Counted from the stretch's first letter, positions 35,046 through 44,135 are shown. The stretch: 64,000 nt of DNA from CAZDYI01 sp964509765 (GCA_964509765.1 CAZDYI010000105.1:11958-75957), one strand, 5' to 3'. Made by a program: numbers and translations. Notes: a model not told the origin generated them from the letters alone.

Positions 35046-36527
35046 GTGGCGAGGACGCGCAAGGCCGGGGCGATCGGGGCGCCGACGTTCCCGAGGGTGA
35101 TCTCCTCGTACACGAGCCTCAACCAGCAGAACTACGGCAAGCACGACATAGTCCTGCAGCTCACCGGGATCCGCCGCCGGGCGCGCCTGCCGCACGAGCC
35201 GGCGTTCGCCGCGGCGAGGCTGCGGCACAAGCTCAAGGGCGACGACCCGGCGATGATCACCCTGCCCGGCGGGACGAGGGTCGTCCAGCTGAGGATCACC
35301 CGCCAGGACCGCTTCCACACCCAGCTGTTGATCCGCCAGGGGCTCGAGCTCGCCGGCGCGAAGCCGGGGGCAAGGGTCGCGGTTGACATCCGCAGGACAT
35401 CGAAGCCGCGCGTGATCGTGCACGACTCGATCTACGCGACGATGGCGTTCCTCGCGCGGATGCCCGACTACAGCAAGGAGAAGGACAGCGGCGGCGAGTC
35501 GCTGATAAGCTTCCACGGCGCGGTCGGCAGGCCGAACCGCGAGAAGGCGGTAGCGTGCGCCGAGGCGAACATCCTGTGCCGGTGGCTTTCGATCCAGCCG
35601 AGCAACATGCTCGACCCCGGCTCGCTCGTCGCGTTCTGCAAGGCGCAGGCCGCGCGCCACGGGCTAGAGTTCGAGCACGTCGACGTCGGCCAGCTGAAGA
35701 AGCTCGGCGCCGAGGCGTTCCTTGCGGTCTCGGGCAAGGACAGCAAGGGCGGGGTTGTGCGGATCGGCTACAGGAGCAAGACCAGGTCCAGGTCCAGGAA
35801 GGCGAGGCGGATAGCGCTCGTCGGAAAGGGAATATGCTTCGACACCGGCGGGCTGAACGTCAAGGCGCCCAAGAGCATGCTCGGCATGCACGCCGACATG
35901 GCCGGCGCCGCCGCGGCGCTTGCAGCCGCAATAGCCGCGGCCAAGCTCAGGCTGCGGACAGACGTCGACGCCTGGCTGGTGATCGCCGAGAACCTCGTCG
36001 GCCCGGAGGCGATGAAGCCAGGCGACGTGGTCTCGTCCATCTCGGGCAAGACGATCGAGATCGTCGACACCGACGCCGAGGGGCGGCTGCTCCTGGCCGA
36101 GGGCCTGAGCCTGGCGGCGAAGGACAAGCCGGACGTCGTCGCGACACTCGCGACGCTCACGGGCGCGATGACCGTCGCGGTCGGCTCGGGCATGAGCGGG
36201 CTCGCGGGTGACGCGAGGCTCGTCGCGAGGGCGATGGAGGCAAGCGCCGACACCGGCGAGCGCATGCACGAGTTCCCGCTCCCGAAGGACTACGCAGAAA
36301 AGCTCGACTCGAAGATAGCCGACCTCGCCCAGTGCACCATGACCGGCGAGGCCGACCACATCCTCGCGGCGCTTTTCATCCAGCGGTTCACCAGGAACCT
36401 CCCGTGGCTGCACGTCGACCTGTCCGCCTCCTCGAGCGAGGGCGGCCTCGGCGCGGTCCCGACCGAGCAGACAGGCTTCGGCGCGTGCTGGGCGGCGGCC
36501 TGGCTCGGGCGGATGTCGCGCAGGTGA
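35046..36527 (+). CDS. Leucyl aminopeptidase family M17
   Basis: Two-metal aminopeptidase of 493 aa, starting at GTG 35046 behind a GAGGCGG ribosome site. The active site is clear: GKGICFDTGGLNVK (canonical GKGLTFDSGG) with metal ligands K and D, HADMAGAAAAL with D, and VDTDAEGRLLLAEGL with the D/E ligands and catalytic Arg. The first residue of the usual NTDAEGR is V, D here. The N-terminal macro-like domain is shorter than in E. coli PepA. The stop overlaps the aroD start (GTGA). I leave the symbol blank because M17 paralogues are common. Confidence 0.9.
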   Translation: MARTRKAGAIGAPTFPRVISSYTSLNQQNYGKHDIVLQLTGIRRRARLPHEPAFAAARLRHKLKGDDPAMITLPGGTRVVQLRITRQDRFHTQLLIRQGLELAGAKPGARVAVDIRRTSKPRVIVHDSIYATMAFLARMPDYSKEKDSGGESLISFHGAVGRPNREKAVACAEANILCRWLSIQPSNMLDPGSLVAFCKAQAARHGLEFEHVDVGQLKKLGAEAFLAVSGKDSKGGVVRIGYRSKTRSRSRKARRIALVGKGICFDTGGLNVKAPKSMLGMHADMAGAAAALAAAIAAAKLRLRTDVDAWLVIAENLVGPEAMKPGDVVSSISGKTIEIVDTDAEGRLLLAEGLSLAAKDKPDVVATLATLTGAMTVAVGSGMSGLAGDARLVARAMEASADTGERMHEFPLPKDYAEKLDSKIADLAQCTMTGEADHILAALFIQRFTRNLPWLHVDLSASSSEGGLGAVPTEQTGFGACWAAAWLGRMSRR

Positions 36528-37234
36528 CCGAAAAAAGGAGGAGTCTGCCCCGCAGGGAAGGCGGCGCGATCGCGGTCCCCTTCGACCGCGCCGCGAAGCC
36601 GGGCGAGATCGAAGGGCTCGAAGGCGACGGGGCCGACATCTTCGAGCTGCGCCTGGACATGGCCGGCAGCCCCTCCCCCGAGGACGCCGAGCGGATGGCG
36701 GCATCCTTCGGCGGGCGTCCGCTGATCTGCACTTGCCGCTCCGCCGCCGAGGGCGGGCGCGGCGGCGCGGACCACGAGCGGCTGATGGCGCTCGCAGCGA
36801 CCGTGCGTCACGCGCACGCGCTGGACGTGGAGCTGTCCTCGCCGTCGATCCTTCCGCAAGCCGCGCTGCTCGCTGCCGAGAACGGCTGCGAGCTGGTCGT
36901 CTCGCTTCACTTCCTCGACGGGACGCCGGAACTCGGCGACCTCGAGGAGCTGGCAGAGCAGGCCGCGGCGGCAGGCGCAGACCTGATCAAGGTCGCAACA
37001 ACTGTCTCTGCGGACGGCGACGTCGACACGCTCGCCGAGCTGCTAAAGCGCGAGAGGGACAGGGGCCGGGAGATCGCGGTGATGGGCATGGGAGACGGCG
37101 AGGCCGCGGCGGAATCCAGGGTGCGCCTTGCGAAGCTCGGCTCTGCGTTCGTCTTCGCGCGGGCCGAGATCGAGAGCGCGCCGGGCCAGCCAGGACTCAA
37201 GTGGCTCGCTGAAAGGCTCGGCCGCCCAGGCTGA
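36524..37234 (+). CDS. aroD: Type I 3-dehydroquinate dehydratase
   Basis: Shikimate-pathway enzyme that dehydrates 3-dehydroquinate through a Schiff base. The 236-aa barrel has the Schiff-base lysine K156 (DLIKVATT), the catalytic H129 in VVSLHFLDG and the substrate-binding ELRLDM at 41-46. Start GTG 36524 overlaps pepA by four bases. Type I enzymes are less common in high-GC proteobacteria than the type II dodecamer (AroQ), so this is a mildly notable choice. Confidence 0.9.
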   Translation: MTEKRRSLPRREGGAIAVPFDRAAKPGEIEGLEGDGADIFELRLDMAGSPSPEDAERMAASFGGRPLICTCRSAAEGGRGGADHERLMALAATVRHAHALDVELSSPSILPQAALLAAENGCELVVSLHFLDGTPELGDLEELAEQAAAAGADLIKVATTVSADGDVDTLAELLKRERDRGREIAVMGMGDGEAAAESRVRLAKLGSAFVFARAEIESAPGQPGLKWLAERLGRPG

Positions 37235-37258
37235 GGCGCGGCCTGCCTGCCGCACGCG

Positions 37259-38353
37259 ATGGGCGAGCTTGAGGAGCTGATCCGCTCGCGGATTGAATCC
37301 GGCGGCGGGTGGATTCCCTTAGAGGATTTCATGGAGGCCGCGCTGTTCGAGCCCGGGCTCGGCTACTACGCGAGCGGGCTCAACCCGCTCGGAGCGGGCG
37401 GCGACTTCACGACCGCCGCGCAGGAAAGCGAGCTGTACGCGCGCACCATTGCAAAGTGCGTTTCAGCGGCGATGCCCGATGGCGGAAGCCTGCTTGAGAT
37501 CGGAGGCGGAAGCGGAACGTTCCTGTCGGCTCTGGCCTCGGAGCTTGCACGGGGCGGGACGGAGCCTCCATTGCTTTCGCTAGAAACGAGTCCGGGCCTT
37601 CAGGATGCGCAGCGCAAGAGCCTCGAGCGCGCCGGGCTTGCGGACCGCTGCAATTTCGTCGACGAAATGCCGCAGGGATTCAAGGGCGTTGCCGTCGCAA
37701 GCGAGGTCCTGGACGCGCAGCCGTGCGAAGTCATCGCGCGCAGGAAGAACGGCTGGGTCAGGCGCGGGGTTTCAGTTGCCGAAGCCGGGGAGCTGTGCTG
37801 GGCCGACGGCCCTGCGGCAGACCCCAAGGACGCCGAGAGGGTTGACGGGCTGGATCTCCCGGAAGGCTACCAGCTGGAAGTCGGCCACCGCGCCGAGCGG
37901 ATGGTCGCAGACGTCGCAGGCAAGATCGACGAGGGAACTTTCCTCATAATCGACTACGGCTTTCCCCGCAGGGAGCTGTACCACCCGCAACGTGCGCAGG
38001 GAACCCTCAACAGCCACGGCCGCCACCTGGCGAGGGAAGACGTGCTGGAAAACCCTGGCGCCCAGGACATCAGCTTCCACGTGGACTTCACGGCCGTCGC
38101 GGAGTCGGCCGCGTCCGCAGGCGCGAAGGTTGCCGGCTACTCCCCCCAGGCGGCGTTCCTGCTCGAGCTCGGGATTTCAGAACTGGCAGACGGAGGCGAC
38201 AGCCTTGCAGACAGGGCCCGCGCGAGCCACGAGCTGCAGATGCTGCTCATGCCCCAGGAGATGGGCGAGCTGTTCAAGGTGATGGCACTGACAAAGGGCG
38301 ACACCGCGCCTCCACCGGGCTTCTCCTTGGGGGACAGGTTGGGAACGCTATGA
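37259..38353 (+). CDS. MidA/NDUFAF7-type SAM-dependent methyltransferase (DUF185)
   Basis: A 364-aa COG1565 protein. The N-terminus IPLEDFMEAALFEPGLGYYASG matches the family, followed by GAGGDFTTAAQESELYARTIA and the SAM-binding LLEIGGGSGTFLSAL (about 79-93). The motif SEVLDAQP (the family has NE(l/v)lDAlP) and LIIDYGFPRRELYHPQRAQGT are also present. The mitochondrial homologue methylates an arginine of complex I subunit NDUFS2; a comparable role in bacteria is unproven. It starts 24 bases after aroD. Confidence 0.88.
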   Translation: MGELEELIRSRIESGGGWIPLEDFMEAALFEPGLGYYASGLNPLGAGGDFTTAAQESELYARTIAKCVSAAMPDGGSLLEIGGGSGTFLSALASELARGGTEPPLLSLETSPGLQDAQRKSLERAGLADRCNFVDEMPQGFKGVAVASEVLDAQPCEVIARRKNGWVRRGVSVAEAGELCWADGPAADPKDAERVDGLDLPEGYQLEVGHRAERMVADVAGKIDEGTFLIIDYGFPRRELYHPQRAQGTLNSHGRHLAREDVLENPGAQDISFHVDFTAVAESAASAGAKVAGYSPQAAFLLELGISELADGGDSLADRARASHELQMLLMPQEMGELFKVMALTKGDTAPPPGFSLGDRLGTL

Positions 38354-38425
38354 TCTGAGAGGCGACCTGTAATTCAGCTGGAAAAGCAATCAGTTGAAGA
38401 AGAAACCTATGAGTAGCAGCCAAGG

Positions 38426-39226
38426 CTATTTTTGGGGCTGGCCGCTTGCCTTCCCTCGCCGTTTCGGCTTCTCGAGGACGTCGAGTCTTTTCTCGAGCTC
38501 CTTGATCCTTTCGGAGAGTACCTCGACCTCGTCCTCGCATTCCCCGACCGACTCCCCGTAGGCGGAGAACTTGCGGTCCTTGCCCTTGCCGCCGCGCTCG
38601 GAGACCTCGTGACCCGGAACGCCGACGACGGTCGCCCCAGCCGCTACGTCCTTGACGACCACCGCGTTCGACCCGATCCGGGCGCCCTCGCCCACCTCTA
38701 TCGGCCCGAGCACCTTCGCGCCCGCCCCGATCACCACGCCGTCGCGGATCGTCGGGTGGCGCTTGCCCTTGTCGGTCTGGGTGATGCCGCCGAGCGTGAC
38801 TCCCTGGTAGACCGAGACGTCGTCGCCGATGACGGTCGTCCCGCCGAAGACGATGCCCATGCCGTGGTCGATGAACAGGCGCCTGCCGACCTCCACCTGG
38901 GGATGGATCTCGACGCCGAACAGCCACCTGCCAATGTTGGAGAGCATGCGCGCGAGCAGCTTGAGGCGCATCCTCCAAAGGAAGTTACACATCTTGTGCC
39001 ACATGACAGCGTGCAGGCCGGTCGAGGTGAGCGCGACCTCTAGCCTGTTGCGCGCCGCGGGGTCGCGGTCCATGTAGGCGTCAAGCATCGTGTTCATGTC
39101 GCGCACCCAGCCGGGGCGCTGCTCGTCCAGGTCGAACGGCTGCGCGGCGGAGCCTTCGCTCGCGTCCTTTCTATCGGCGCCGGACGGCGCGCTCATGTCG
39201 CCCTTGCCTGGCGTTGCCTCGCTCAT
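38426..39226 (-). CDS. cysE: Serine O-acetyltransferase
   Basis: Acetylates serine as the first step of cysteine synthesis. The 266-aa protein has a left-handed beta-helix of hexapeptide repeats (about 105-200) containing FIDHGMGIVFGGTTVIGDDVSVYQGVTLGG, where the His of DHGMG is catalytic. The first about 40 residues are polar and not conserved; the last about 60 form a basic coiled coil (VEVLSERIKELEKRLDVLEKPKRRGK). A C-terminal Ile, needed to bind CysK in the E. coli complex, is absent. Its ATG at 39226 follows a near-leaderless promoter. Confidence 0.92.
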   Translation of the reverse strand: MSEATPGKGDMSAPSGADRKDASEGSAAQPFDLDEQRPGWVRDMNTMLDAYMDRDPAARNRLEVALTSTGLHAVMWHKMCNFLWRMRLKLLARMLSNIGRWLFGVEIHPQVEVGRRLFIDHGMGIVFGGTTVIGDDVSVYQGVTLGGITQTDKGKRHPTIRDGVVIGAGAKVLGPIEVGEGARIGSNAVVVKDVAAGATVVGVPGHEVSERGGKGKDRKFSAYGESVGECEDEVEVLSERIKELEKRLDVLEKPKRRGKASGQPQK

Positions 39227-39236
39227 GCCGCTGCGG

Positions 39237-39242
39237 ATTCTA
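39237..39242 (-). promoter_or_regulatory. -10 box (TAGAAT) for cysE
   Basis: TAGAATCCGCAGCGGC directly before the ATG, with a ten-base gap. It sits in the 55-base space after the AmpG-like gene, so cysE probably has its own start. Confidence 0.5.
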
Positions 39243-39281
39243 TGTTTGCCGGCCGGGCCGGCTTCCGGGGGCCCGACTCGC

Positions 39282-40727
39282 CTACAGCAGCTTCGTCGTC
39301 TGCCCCGACATCACGCCCGATATGTCCTTGCGGACGTAGATGAGCAGTGCGAGGCTCGGCAGCACCATCAGGGTGGTGATCACGAAGAACAGCGACCAGT
39401 TGCCGCCGAGGCCGTCGACCATAGCCCCGCTCGCCGCAGCCAGCGTGGTTCGCGACAGGTTGCCTATCGACGCCAGCGCCGCGTACTGCGTTGCCGCATA
39501 CGCCCGCTCGCAAAGCTGCGACAGGAAAGCGACGAGCGCCACCGTCGACACCGCGGTGGTGAACTGGTCGGTGACGACCGCGACCGCGAACAGCCACTCG
39601 GACGGGTCGACCGCAAGCCAGGCGAACAGCAGGTTGGTCGACGCCATGGCGATGCCGCCGACGAGCAGCCCCTTGTACAGGCCGAAGCGCGCGTTGATGA
39701 AGCTGCCGAGCACGGCAAACACGCACAGCGAAAGCGTCCCGTAGCCCTTGGAGTACAGCGCGATGTCCGACTTGCTGAAGCCGACCTCCTTGTAGAAGAT
39801 GATTGACATCCGGCCGAGGAACGCCTCGCCGATCTTGAACAGGAACACAAGCACCAGGATGGTGATCCCGATCCTGATCCCGTAGTTGACCACGAAGCTC
39901 TTGACCGGGTCGACAAAGATGCTCACGAAGCGCGCGGCTGCCGCGGCCGCGCCGCCCTCGAGCTCCGCGGCCGGCTTGCGGTCGGGCTCGCGCACGAAGG
40001 CAAGCAACATTACCACGCACAGGACGACGACCAGCGACATCACAAGGTAGGTCATCTGCCAGTACCGCTCGAGTCCCACTGACATCTCGAAGAACTCGGC
40101 GACGACGAGGCCGACCGCGCCGAAGCCGCCGAAGCCGATCCACCATCCGGAGGTCGCCATCGCCGAGCCCGCCCCGACCTTGCCGGTCTCGAGCCGGCCG
40201 ATCAGCTCGATCCGCAGCGCGTCCACCGCGACGTCCTGCGTCGCGCTGCACAGCGCGATCAAAAAGGCGAGCACGGAGACGACCGCGAGCTGGCTCTTCG
40301 GCTCGACGAAGAACATCAGGACCATCAGCACGAAGATGCACGCCTGCATCAGGACGATCCACGACCGCCGCTGCCCGAGCCTGGACAGGAAGGGTATCTT
40401 CACCGAGTCGATCAGCGGCGCCCAGAACAGGTTGAAGGCGTAGACGGTGAACACCAGGCCGAACAGGCCGATGCCGGTGCGCGAGAGCCCCTCGGCCTTG
40501 AGCCAGAGGGACATCATCGATGCGATCAGGATCCACGGGAAGCCCGAGATGATCCCGATCAGGAGGATCTTCGCCATCCTCGAGTCCTTGTACAGGAGGA
40601 GGAGCTCGGAAAAGCTCGTTGCGGTCCCGCTCGTCAGCCCGGGGTTTTCCTCGGGGGGCCTTTCGCCCGCGGCGACAGCCTCTGTTGCCGCCGGAAGGTC
40701 CGGGTCTGGCTTGTTCTCCTCGCTCAT
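39282..40727 (-). CDS. AmpG-like major facilitator permease
   Basis: A 481-aa MFS transporter with about 12-14 hydrophobic segments. Family features of AmpG/muropeptide permeases include GFPWILIASMMSLWLKAEGLSRTGIGLFGLV, NLFWAPLIDSVKIPFLSRLGQRRSW, CSATQDVAVDALRIELI and the later YKEVGFSKSDIALYSKGYG. AmpG imports anhydro-muropeptides for cell-wall recycling; the substrate here is inferred. It lies 48 bases downstream of argB and is read in the same direction. Confidence 0.85.
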   Translation of the reverse strand: MSEENKPDPDLPAATEAVAAGERPPEENPGLTSGTATSFSELLLLYKDSRMAKILLIGIISGFPWILIASMMSLWLKAEGLSRTGIGLFGLVFTVYAFNLFWAPLIDSVKIPFLSRLGQRRSWIVLMQACIFVLMVLMFFVEPKSQLAVVSVLAFLIALCSATQDVAVDALRIELIGRLETGKVGAGSAMATSGWWIGFGGFGAVGLVVAEFFEMSVGLERYWQMTYLVMSLVVVLCVVMLLAFVREPDRKPAAELEGGAAAAAARFVSIFVDPVKSFVVNYGIRIGITILVLVFLFKIGEAFLGRMSIIFYKEVGFSKSDIALYSKGYGTLSLCVFAVLGSFINARFGLYKGLLVGGIAMASTNLLFAWLAVDPSEWLFAVAVVTDQFTTAVSTVALVAFLSQLCERAYAATQYAALASIGNLSRTTLAAASGAMVDGLGGNWSLFFVITTLMVLPSLALLIYVRKDISGVMSGQTTKLL

Positions 40728-40775
40728 CGCTCTCCCTGCCCCAGGCGCGTTTCCGGGTTGACGATCCGGAACCGC

Positions 40776-41639
40776 CTAGCCTTGGATTTTCGCATGTATC
40801 ATCGTTCCGGCGCCCTGGTCGGTGAGCAGCTCGAGCAGCAGGGCATGCGGCCTGCCGCCCTTGAGTATCCGTCCGGACGGAACCCCGCCCTCCACCGCGG
40901 ACAGGGCGCAGGCGACCTTCGGGAGCATGCCGCCCTCGATCACTCCGTCGGCGACGAGCCGCTCGGCCTCGTCGACGGACAGGTCCTCGACGGTCCTGCC
41001 GTCGCTTCCCTGCACGCCGTCGGTGTCGGTGAGCATCAGCAGCGCCTCGCACCCGAGGGCGACCGCCATCGCCGCGGCGGTCTCGTCGGCGTTGATGTTC
41101 AGCGCCTTTCCGTCCGGGCCGGACCCGAGCGGGGCCACCACCGGGACCACTCCGTCGGCCAGGGCGTTGACGCTCGCAGGGTTGACCGACGTGACCGTTC
41201 CGACCAGGCCGTAGTCGGTCTCCGGGTCCTCCTTGCGCTGCGCACGGACCAGGTGCCCCTCCCTTCCGCTCAGGCCCTCGGCCTGCGCTCCGGCCTCCCT
41301 GAGCGCCGCGACTATGTCGCGGTTGACCTCGCCGAACAGCACGCGCTCGACGACCTCGAGGGTCGCCTCGTCGGTCACCCTGATTCCCCTGACCTTTCGC
41401 TCCTCGATTCCGGCCCGCTCGAGCTCCGTCCCGATCTGCGGCCCGCCGCCGTGGACGACGACGATGCCGATGCCGACGGCCGACAGCAGCCCGACGTCCC
41501 TGGCGAACGCCTGAAGCAACTCGCGCTCGGTCAGCGCGGCGCCGCCGATCTTGACGAGTACCCTCTTGCCGCGGTACCTGCGTATGAACGGCAGGGCCTC
41601 CGCGATTATCCGCACCCGCTCCTGCAGTTCCGCGGCCAT
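40776..41639 (-). CDS. argB: Acetylglutamate kinase
   Basis: Phosphorylates N-acetylglutamate in arginine synthesis. The 287-aa amino-acid-kinase-fold protein shows LVKIGGAALT, VVHGGGPQIG, LSGREGHLVRA, LNINADETAAAMAVALG, LLMLTDTDGVQ and GGMLPKVACALSAVEGGV. The short N-terminal helix (ELQERVRIIAEALPFIRRYRGK) present in arginine-sensitive hexameric forms is visible, which suggests feedback inhibition. It follows dprA by nine bases. Confidence 0.95.
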   Translation of the reverse strand: MAAELQERVRIIAEALPFIRRYRGKRVLVKIGGAALTERELLQAFARDVGLLSAVGIGIVVVHGGGPQIGTELERAGIEERKVRGIRVTDEATLEVVERVLFGEVNRDIVAALREAGAQAEGLSGREGHLVRAQRKEDPETDYGLVGTVTSVNPASVNALADGVVPVVAPLGSGPDGKALNINADETAAAMAVALGCEALLMLTDTDGVQGSDGRTVEDLSVDEAERLVADGVIEGGMLPKVACALSAVEGGVPSGRILKGGRPHALLLELLTDQGAGTMIHAKIQG

Positions 41640-41648
41640 CGCCTCCCC

Positions 41649-42512
41649 CTAGCCGGCCGCAGCGGCGATCGCCGCCGCCTCCACGCTTGTCTCAACGAGC
41701 GCCGCGCCCTCGCGGATGAGCAGGTTGCATCCCCTGCCCGCGTCGTTCGACGGGTCCGCCGGAACGGCCGCAACCTCGCAGCCCATGTCGCCGGCGTCGC
41801 CGGCTAGCAGCAGCGTGTCGCAGTTTGCGGGAGCCTCTACGACCAAAAGCAAGTCGGCGACCGCCGGAAGCAGGCGGTGCCTTCTCGAGTAGCCGCCGGA
41901 GCCGGGCCCGGTTCGCGGCGCGTGCTCGGAGACCAGCAGGCCGGCGGTTGCGACGTCCTCTGTCAGGCGCATGCCCTCCCACGACGCGGGCGTGCCGACC
42001 ACGCCGACCGCCGCCTTGCCCGCGGACAGCGCGCCCTTTAGCGCCGCCCCGCCGATCCCGGGCGACAGCCCGGCCGCGACCGCGACGCCCTCCCCCGCCA
42101 GCTCGTGCGCGAACGTCCTCGCCCGCACGGAGCCGGACTCGGTCGGCCGAGGGGTCCCGGTCATCGCGACGACCGTGCGGTCGAGAAGCGACATGTCGCC
42201 CCTGGCGTAGACCGCAAGCGGCGCGTCCGCAAGCCGGTCGAAGATCTTCTTCGGGTAGTCCTCATCGCCGAGAAACAGGCACCGGCCGCCGCTTTCCGCC
42301 GCCCAGTCGAGCACGCCGTCGATCGTCGCGGGCTCGACCCGGTCCTTGAGCGGCTGCGCCTCCTCGCTTACCCTCCTCAGGTCGCTGACCGAGCGCTCGA
42401 GTACAGACTCGGGCGAGCCGAACTCGCGCAGCCAGTCGAGCTTTGCCGAGATCGACACCCCCGGCACCAGCGCCAGCTCGAGCCACGCGCGGGTATGGGA
42501 TTCATCTGCCAC
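41649..42512 (-). CDS. dprA: DprA/Smf DNA-processing protein, divergent motifs
   Basis: Loads RecA on incoming single-stranded DNA in transformation. The 287-aa protein has an N-terminal helical domain and the Rossmann-like DprA domain. Motifs are altered: the usual VGSRxPT is MTGTPRPT, GLARGIDGAAH is GLSPGIGGAAL, and HFPRRNRIIA is GYSRRHRLLP, while LLLVVEAP is kept. The start is GTG 42512, divergent from def by 81 bases, the arrangement found around smf-def-fmt in gammaproteobacteria. The C-terminal winged helix of longer DprA proteins is missing. Activity is uncertain. Confidence 0.8.
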   Translation of the reverse strand: MADESHTRAWLELALVPGVSISAKLDWLREFGSPESVLERSVSDLRRVSEEAQPLKDRVEPATIDGVLDWAAESGGRCLFLGDEDYPKKIFDRLADAPLAVYARGDMSLLDRTVVAMTGTPRPTESGSVRARTFAHELAGEGVAVAAGLSPGIGGAALKGALSAGKAAVGVVGTPASWEGMRLTEDVATAGLLVSEHAPRTGPGSGGYSRRHRLLPAVADLLLVVEAPANCDTLLLAGDAGDMGCEVAAVPADPSNDAGRGCNLLIREGAALVETSVEAAAIAAAAG

Positions 42513-42593
42513 CGAGTCTGAAATCGCCCGTCGATCCCGTAATATACTGCATTGAGCGGACCTGCCGTGCGTCCGGAACCGAAGGAATCGCCC

Positions 42594-43115
42594 GTGAAGC
42601 TGCTGCATTACCCGGACAACGCCCTGGTGCGGGCCGCCGAGCGCGTGGAGGATCCAGGCGAGTCCGCAGCCGACGTCGCGCGGGAGATGGTAGCGGTGAT
42701 GAGGGAGCACTCAGGCATCGGGCTTGCCGCAAACCAGGTCGGGATGCTCAAGCGAATCGTCGTCGCGGACGTCACCGGCGGGGAGCAGACGCCGATGTTG
42801 CTCGCCAACCCCGAGATACTCGAAAGCTCCAGGGAAACGAACGTCCACGAGGAAGGCTGCCTTTCCCTGCCCGGGATCGTCGCGCAGGTCAAGAGGCCTG
42901 CGAGGGTCAAGGTCAGGGCCCACGACCTGGCCATCGGCAGGCCGGTCGAGTTCACCGCCTTCGGGATGCTTGCGACCTGCCTGCAGCACGAGGTCGACCA
43001 CCTAGACGGAATCCTGTTCGTCGACCGCGTGTCCAGGCTCAAGCGCGCGAGGCTGCTGAGCAAGTACCGCAAGGCCGCGAAGCGGGACAAGGAGCCGGAA
43101 GCGCAGGCGGCATGA
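42594..43115 (+). CDS. def: Peptide deformylase
   Basis: Removes the formyl group from new proteins, using an iron or zinc ion. All three motifs are present: GIGLAANQ (41-48), EEGCLSLPG with C89, and QHEVDHLDG with H132, E133, H136. The GTG at 42594 is chosen because AAGGA lies eight bases upstream and the product starts KLLHYPDNALV like the family; a TTG at 42552 would add 14 residues. The C-terminus is basic (KRARLLSKYRKAAKRDK). The stop overlaps the fmt ATG. Confidence 0.96.
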   Translation: MKLLHYPDNALVRAAERVEDPGESAADVAREMVAVMREHSGIGLAANQVGMLKRIVVADVTGGEQTPMLLANPEILESSRETNVHEEGCLSLPGIVAQVKRPARVKVRAHDLAIGRPVEFTAFGMLATCLQHEVDHLDGILFVDRVSRLKRARLLSKYRKAAKRDKEPEAQAA

Positions 43116-44068
43116 GGCGGGTCGCCTTCCTGGGCGGCGACGCCTTTGCGGTCCCCGCGCTGAACGCCCTCGCGTCCCATGCCGGCTGCGACCCGGTCTT
43201 GGTCGCATGCCCGGCGGAGCGCCCTTCGGGCCGCGGGATGAAGGTCCGGCAAGGGCCGGTTCCGCAGGCGGCTGAAGGACTCGGGCTGGAGTGCATGCGC
43301 CTTGCGAACCCGGACGAGGTTGACGAGGCGCTCGAAGCGGCCGGGGCGGACGTCTGCGTGGTGTGCGCGTTCGGCATGAAGCTCGGCGCGCGCGCGCTTG
43401 CCGCGCCGCGGTTCGGCTGCATAAACATCCACGCCTCACTGCTCCCGCGCTGGAGGGGCGCGGCGCCTGTCGAGCGCGCGATCCTCGCGGGCGACGGAAG
43501 GACGGGAGTGACGATCATCCGGATCAACGAGCGGATCGACGCCGGCGACATGCTGCTTTCTGGCGGGACCGAGATCGGCCCGCAGGAGTCGGCCGGCGAG
43601 CTGCGCGGCCGGCTTGTGGAGATCGGCGCGAGATTGATGATTGAGGCGATCGACGGGATCGAGGGCATCGAGCCTGTCCCGCAGGACGAGGGCAAGGCAA
43701 CCCTGGCAAGAAAGATCCGCAAGGACGAGGCGCTCCTCGACGTCAACGAGGACACAGCCGCCCTCTGCCGCAAGGTGCGCGCGTTTAACCCGCGGCCCGG
43801 CGCGAGCCTTGAGGCCTGCGGCGCGCGGCTGAAGGTCAACAGTGCCGAAGTAACAGACGCAAGCGGCAGGCCCGGCGAGCTGGCGTCGGTCGACGGTGAC
43901 TCGGTGACGGTCTGCTGCGGCTCAGGAGGCATCAGGCTCCTTGAGGTCGTCCCGGCCGGGAGCAAGGCGATGTCCGCCGGATCGTGGCTCCGCGGGCTGC
44001 GCCCGCAGCCTGCCGTCGGCGACGCGGTCGCGCGGGGGCTAGAATCAGGGGAACTCGCGTCCTCGTAG
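43112..44068 (+). CDS. fmt: Methionyl-tRNA formyltransferase
   Basis: Formylates initiator Met-tRNA. The 318-aa protein has RRVAFLGGDAFAVPAL at the start, the catalytic block CINIHASLLPRWRGAAPVERAIL (N, H and a later D in ERIDAGDML), and a C-terminal OB-like domain (FNPRPGASLEACGARLKV). ATG at 43112 overlaps the def stop. The last three codons and the TAG stop (ending at 44068) lie within the tRNA-Arg gene that begins at 44059, so the final residues ASS are encoded by the acceptor stem. Confidence 0.95.
   Translation: MRRVAFLGGDAFAVPALNALASHAGCDPVLVACPAERPSGRGMKVRQGPVPQAAEGLGLECMRLANPDEVDEALEAAGADVCVVCAFGMKLGARALAAPRFGCINIHASLLPRWRGAAPVERAILAGDGRTGVTIIRINERIDAGDMLLSGGTEIGPQESAGELRGRLVEIGARLMIEAIDGIEGIEPVPQDEGKATLARKIRKDEALLDVNEDTAALCRKVRAFNPRPGASLEACGARLKVNSAEVTDASGRPGELASVDGDSVTVCCGSGGIRLLEVVPAGSKAMSAGSWLRGLRPQPAVGDAVARGLESGELASS
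44040..44045 (+). promoter_or_regulatory. -10 box (TAGAAT) for tRNA-Arg inside fmt
   Basis: TAGAAT 13 bases before the 5' end of the tRNA, within the last codons of fmt. It could let the tRNA be transcribed separately from def-fmt. Confidence 0.4.
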
Positions 44069-44135
44069 CTCAGCTGGATAGAGCATATTCCTCCTAAGAA
44101 TAGGGTCGCAGGTTCGAATCCTGCCGAGGACGCCA
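44059..44135 (+). tRNA. tRNA-Arg (anticodon CCT)
   Basis: A 77-base cloverleaf: acceptor GTCCTCG/CGAGGAC with G73 and encoded CCA, D arm TAGCTCAGCTGGATAGAGC, anticodon loop CTCCTAA between ATTC/GAAT stems, T arm GCAGG-TTCGAAT-CCTGC. The anticodon CCT reads AGG. Its first ten bases overlap the fmt coding sequence. Confidence 0.96.
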
